A DNA stretch of 64,000 bases from assembly GCF_040712315.1 (NCBI RefSeq), contig NC_134019.1, forward strand, positions 35,249,873 to 35,313,872. Direction: 5' to 3'. The position numbers and the translations under genes were made by a program. The stretch is from Castanea sativa (taxonomy: Eukaryota; Streptophyta; Magnoliopsida; Fagales; Fagaceae). Positions 59,607 through 64,000 of the stretch are shown one piece after another (position 1 is the first letter of the stretch; each line of letters begins with the position of its first letter). The notes below the pieces were generated by a model. The model was not told the origin of the DNA. It was given only the letters and a program-made list of their open reading frames with translations, and did no database searches.

Positions 59607-60798
59607 GGAAAAATTACACTTTACCCACCTAAACTATACCTCATATTATACTTAGCACCCTAAACTATGCCAATGCACACTTACCCCTTTAAATTATTAC
59701 CAGTTGCATACTTTGCACCGCAGTGTTAAGTTGGCTATTAATTTGGATGAAATTTAAACTCATGTGCAAGTCATATGACATCTGCAAAGGTGGCATATAA
59801 TTATAAGACTAAATTATCACGTTTGAATCTCTTAAAACGACACATCCCCTCTCATGTGTTCTCTCTAGATGGCACTCTTTTTTTCTTTTCTTTTTTTGGC
59901 CTTTGAACTTCAATCCTCGCCTCCTTACTCCATTCAACATCACAGGTCTCTCGTTTCCTCTCAATCTCTCGCTTCACTCCATCAGTCCTAGTCCCAGCCC
60001 CAAATAACCCAAGACTGAAATTACCCCAAATTGAAAACCTGAACTCAGTCTCTCCCTCAGTTTTAGTTTGTGCGTAGTAAGTATTTTGTGTTTTCTCAGG
60101 TTCAGTTTCAGTTCTTTCTTTCTCCTCTGTTTCTTTTTCTTATTTCATTTTAATTTTTGAGTGCTTCATAAAGGTTCAAGTTTGATTCCTTAAACCATGT
60201 TCTTATTACAAATGTTAGGGATTAAGAAGATAATGCATTGATGTTAAGCAGAAATTGAATTTGGATTTTACAGATTTTCAAACATTACTGGAACCCATGG
60301 CTACATTTATAAAAGAATGCCAATTGTATTCGTATATCAAAGGAGAGCATGTTATCAATCAATATATGTATTAACCCAATATAAATTAGTCTTTCACCAT
60401 CGTAGAAAATCAATAGATGTATTAACCCAATATAAAGGAGAGCTTGTACTTGTTTAAAACAAATTAAAATGATATAAGAAAAAGAAACGGAGGAGAAAGA
60501 TAGGACTGGAACTGAACGAAAGAGGGAATGTTGAGAATTGAGACTAAGAGGGAGAGTTGTGTTGTTTTAAGAGATTGAAAGGGGTAATTTGGTCTTTTAA
60601 TTATATGCCATCTTTGCAGCTGTCACATGACTTGCACATGAGTTTAAATTCCATCTAAATTAACAGTTAACTTAATAGTGGGGTGCTAAGTGTGTAAAGA
60701 GTAATAGTTTAGGAGGGGTAAGTGTGCATCTGCATAGTTTAAAGGGCTAAGTGTAACATGGGGTATAGCTTAGGGGGGGTAAAGTGTAATTTCCCCAA
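59607..60798. mobile_element. Foldback/Mutator-like element
   Basis: Inverted arms of more than 200 bp (about 59607-59845 and 60565-60798) share TTACACTTTACCC, CTTGCACATGAGTTTAAAT (inverse on the left) and ATGCCATCTTTGCAG. The flanks on both sides end in AAAATTTTT (59598-59606, 60799-60807), a possible 9-bp target duplication, though the palindromic A/T makes the edge uncertain. The core is CT- and GA-rich and holds no transposase. Confidence 0.75.
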
Positions 60799-61427
60799 AA
60801 AATTTTTAAAACAAATTGAAAGACAATGCAAAACCTACTCTATAAAGACACCCAACAATCAAGGAAAGGGAAGGGATCTTAAAAATACTTCTAAGATTAC
60901 AATTGGCCTTCCAATTTATGTCACATAATTGGGCCACTATTTAACAGATTGAACTGAACATTCAGAATGGTTTGAATAAAAAATGTAAGTGAGAAATAAT
61001 GGCTTCTTTTCAAGAGCTTGAAATGTATACAATCTATAAACAAATTGTATAAATGGGAAGAGAGCTGAAAGAGATATGAAGACTTAGCCATTATATGACA
61101 ATAATAAGAATTACAACAAATTCTAGTCTCAACTAACAATGGCATTTCGGTACAACTTGGTTGCCATAACATCCTTGAATGCTGGCTACATTGACATATC
61201 TGTATTTCTCCTACGATGGCTGTAACATGATGTTTCGAACCCACCTTCATTAAATTACAACCGTCATCTGCCCTAGTCGTGTAGTTTTATTGTTTCAATA
61301 TATACAATTTTCTCAAAAATCATGGGTTTCAAGTACACTCTGTATATACTACAAACTGCCTTTCCGGACACAATGTCATTTCAAAATCTCCAATTTTACT
61401 AATCAATCTTGGAGTTCGTAATATAAT
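60799..61427. other. 3' UTR region of the downstream minus-strand gene
   Basis: Downstream of the stop at 61428. The open frame at 60921-61250 has no known domain and is probably not coding. Confidence 0.4.
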
Positions 61428-62310
61428 CTAAACACAGCTAGCACTAATAATGCTTTTTTCCCATTCACATACACCAGATCTCTCCACATCTAGAGGTGAT
61501 AAAACCTGCAAATCTAATGATTTCCTTCTAAGTCCATTTGCAAAAATGACTAAAAGAGTTTGACAAGCATGAAGTTCATCCATCTTCTGTAAATCGGTGA
61601 GTTCCAATGCAGGTTCCTTCCATGGCTCATAAAAGGACCTGTACGAAGAGCATGCTAGGTCAGAATAGTTTGATAAAGTAATAGAGCATACATATTACAG
61701 AGTCCCTAGCCTTCATAAGAAAATATAATAGCATTGCTGTAATGCAAAAACAGCCAACAAGCAAGAGACTAAGGAGCATGGCTTACAAAAACAAAGCTAG
61801 TAAAGATTTCAAAAAATCTTGAGCTAAAATTGTAAGTTGTATTACTAGCCTTCAACCTTTTGCTAGTTAGAGAAAGCATTTTTAATTTCTCACTGATGAA
61901 GCAATATAAAATGTCAAAGATGCCCAATATCGGATTAGCTTTCTTTTAAGAATTATCACAAACATAGCAAAGTCAGCAACAAACAGATCTATGAACTTGA
62001 ATCAGAAAGAAATCATTTAAACAGGACAATCACCTAGGATCAAACGGGTTAACAAGCATCAGTTAAATACCATGTTTATTCCTTTATAAGTAAATACCAT
62101 GTTTACTTCCAAAGTTATTATCAAATACCCTTCATTCCATAATCCACATCTTGTTCAAAGAGCAGAAAATTGAGAAGGTAAAAAGAAAAAAGCTAGAAGA
62201 GATGATGTATTACCATCTCCAGGCAGGATTAGCTTCAGCAGGGCAATGAATCTTCGAACACAGAGACGCCACCAGGGTCTTATGACCTTGGAAGATATCT
62301 GATATGGATT
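61428..62310 (-). CDS. C-terminal exons of an unidentified protein (partial)
   Basis: Two exons join in frame: 62214-62310 (acceptor TTTTTGTAG, donor ATG then GTAATAC) and 61428-61638 (acceptor CGTACAG), ending in TAG at 61428. They encode about 101 residues, beginning SISDIFQGHKTLVASLC and including CPAEANPAWRW, FYEPWKEPALELTDLQKMDE, HACQTLLVIFANGLRR and LDVERSGVCEWE. The Trp-rich start and the LELTDLQKMDE.HACQTLLV block look like a conserved plant protein, but I do not recognise the family. More exons must lie at higher coordinates; none could be supported in 62311-64000, so the upstream part probably lies outside the window. Confidence 0.7.
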
Positions 62311-62596
62311 CTACAAAAATATAATATTAAGAGAGTCAGCAAATTTATATTTTCACAAAATGAAAAATAAATAAATATTTATTCATAATAATAGTTGCAT
62401 ATATAACATTTAATTACATCAAACTCATCCACTTCAAATTTTAACATTTGCTTTTGGAAGAGAATGTCAAAGCCTATAACTTCAGTGGACATGAACACCA
62501 ACCTTAATAATTACCAAGCCTGTTAAGCCACGCCAAGAGATTAACAAGTAATACTGGATTTTATGTATATGTCAGTGTAGTAGGACATTTTATAAT

Positions 62597-62985
62597 AACT
62601 CATCTTATTCTCATCCCAGCTATAAGGGTACCTAGGAACTTAAAAAACATTGGCAGTTACTAGAATTAGAGCATCTATTATTCACTCAACTCATCTTATT
62701 CTCATCCTAGCAATAAGGGTTTGGCTAGACCTAGGAACTTAAAAAACATTGGCAGTTACTAGAATTAGAGCATCTATTATTCACTCAACTCATCTTATTC
62801 TCATCCTAGCAATAAGGGTTTGGCTAGACCTAGGAACTTAAAAAACATTGGCAGTTACTAGAATTAGAGCATCTATTATTCACTCAACTCATCTTATTCT
62901 CATCCTAGCTATAAGGGTTTGGCTAGACTTAGGAACTTAAAAAACATCGGCAGCTACTAGAATTAGATCATCTATTATTCACTCA
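62597..62985. repeat. 99-bp tandem repeat, 4 copies
   Basis: Units start AACTCATCTTATTCTCATCC at 62597, 62688, 62787 and 62886. The first is shortened to 91 bp by loss of part of the TTTGGCTAGAC segment. Copies 2 and 3 are almost identical, which suggests recent expansion. It lies in an intron of the partial gene, if that gene continues rightwards. Confidence 0.92.
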
Positions 62986-63360
62986 CCGCACAGATTCAAA
63001 TTCAATTTACTGTCCTCATCCTTGGAAGTGCAAAACAAAAAGATGTATTTGACACAACAAAACTATCTATCACTCTCTCTTCTTTGTCCTCAAACACGCA
63101 TAAAGAGTTAGAACTTTCTTGTTTTGTCAAGAATCCCTCGTAACATTCTCGAAATATCCATACTATTAACACACTGATTCTCAGCAGCCAAGCAAATTTG
63201 CACCATATCCACCATCAGTCCTGGAAACCCTCCAAAGGAATTTCTTCGCTTCATCTATCCCACATTAATTAGCAACATTCTATGCAATTTTCCCTCTTCA
63301 AGGCCAATCACTTCACAAAAACAAGATGCTTAGCATCTATCTTCAACATTTCTCAACTCC
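62986..63360. other. Probable intron, no feature recognised
   Basis: Mixed composition with no convincing reading frame on either strand. Confidence 0.35.
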
Positions 63361-63465
63361 TTTTTTTTAATGGTAAGTTACACACCGGGTGAGTCTTGAA
63401 CCCACAACCTCACCCTCACTCTTACAAGAAGATGTGTCATTTGAGCTTAGAGATCATTGGCAACA
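63361..63465 (-). mobile_element. tRNA-derived SINE
   Basis: On the minus strand: GATCTCTAAGCTCAAATGAC (A box), GTTGTGGGTTCAAGACTCAC (B box), then GTGTGTAACTTACCATT and an A run at 63361-63368. A complete plant SINE layout. Confidence 0.75.
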
Positions 63466-63519
63466 TTTCTCAATTTTTTATTTACACCAATATAAAAAAA
63501 ATTTATATATTACTGTAGA

Positions 63520-63980
63520 CTAGGATGTTCAAACACTTCATTAGAAATGCCATACCCGTGTCAGACACAGGACATGTTTGGGACACTTCTGCACATGTGA
63601 ACCAGCCACATCCTTTTTTGTTTGTTTGAAACATTGCGGGATACAATGAAAATGGGAGAGACACTTATCTTTTATTTATTTATAGTTTCAATCTTCAACA
63701 CTTATCTAGTTATCGTTTATTTACTCCTATGGATCTTATTCTTGATTTGTATTCTAATTTCTAAACATCATTTACTAGTCATGAATTCACTTTATTATCC
63801 AATATTTATTTTAAATTAATACATGTTTAATACTTTATGAAAAATAAATGCTTAACAATATTTAAAAATATAAATTAAAATATATTTAATAATTAATTAA
63901 TATGCATATTCCCACCGTGCCATATCTTAATATTTCAAAAATGGCTGTGTCGTACCCGTGTCCATGTCCGTGCTCCCTAG
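63520..63980. mobile_element. TIR element of the CTAGG..GACAC family, copy 2
   Basis: The left end CTAGGATGTTCAAACAC and inverted right end CTAGGGAGCACGGACAT, with ACCCGTGTC near both ends. The right 90 bases match the right end of 26535-27535 (TTTCAAAAAT, GTGTCC repeats). It is shorter than copy 1 (461 against 1001 bp). Confidence 0.6.
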
Positions 63981-64000
63981 TTTATAGTCAACATATGCTT

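Noticed and set aside
60921..61250. 109-residue minus frame
   Set aside because: It lies just downstream of the stop of a spliced gene, has no domain and probably is 3' UTR.

Overview
This is nuclear DNA of a flowering plant, most likely a woody eudicot. It is A+T-rich, the genes have many GT-AG introns, and the space between genes is full of small DNA transposons, SINEs, LINE tails and simple repeats. Several tRNA-derived SINEs and the LINE fragments look like families I associate with Fagales (oak, chestnut, walnut), but the species assignment is an inference.

Layout. At 1-1465 lies one arm of an inverted duplication that carries a dead copy of the last PLAA exon. A three-exon gene of unknown function with 18-residue coiled-coil repeats follows at 1722-2633 (-). 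Two broken RNF5/RMA-type RING E3 ligase copies lie at 4497-4698 and 6523-7063 (-), then a Helitron at 7459-10140. An intronless chloroplast-type mTERF gene (11471-12304, +) faces a 22-exon PLAA/DOA1 homologue (14490-30037, -, 757 aa after splicing). The last PLAA exon and its 3' flank form the second arm of the inverted duplication. From 30 to 38 kb there are SINEs, two Mutator-like elements with perfect 9-bp target duplications, and a Helitron/SINE block duplicated in tandem. An LPAT5-type acyltransferase (coding exons 40186-42501, +) faces a UPF0496/DUF677 gene (44045-45163, -). From 46 to 56 kb there are a Tourist-like MITE, a palindrome, a decayed A+T-rich reading frame of unknown origin, a LINE tail with a 15-bp target duplication and a hAT relic with an 8-bp target duplication. 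A DIR1-like lipid-transfer protein gene (56892-57209, +) is followed by a further foldback element. The window ends in the 3' exons of an unidentified minus-strand gene (61428-62310) whose upstream part lies beyond the right edge.

How the genes relate. mTERF, PLAA and LPAT5 stand in the order of Arabidopsis At3g18870-At3g18860-At3g18850 (recalled from memory), so 11-43 kb appears to be a conserved syntenic block enlarged by transposons. The genes have separate roles: organelle gene expression, ubiquitin/Cdc48 handling and phospholipid synthesis. They share position rather than a pathway. I found no gene cluster that amounts to a new multi-gene system. The most unusual structures are the inverted duplication around the mTERF gene, the coiled-coil repeat gene and the unplaced reading frame near 51.7 kb.
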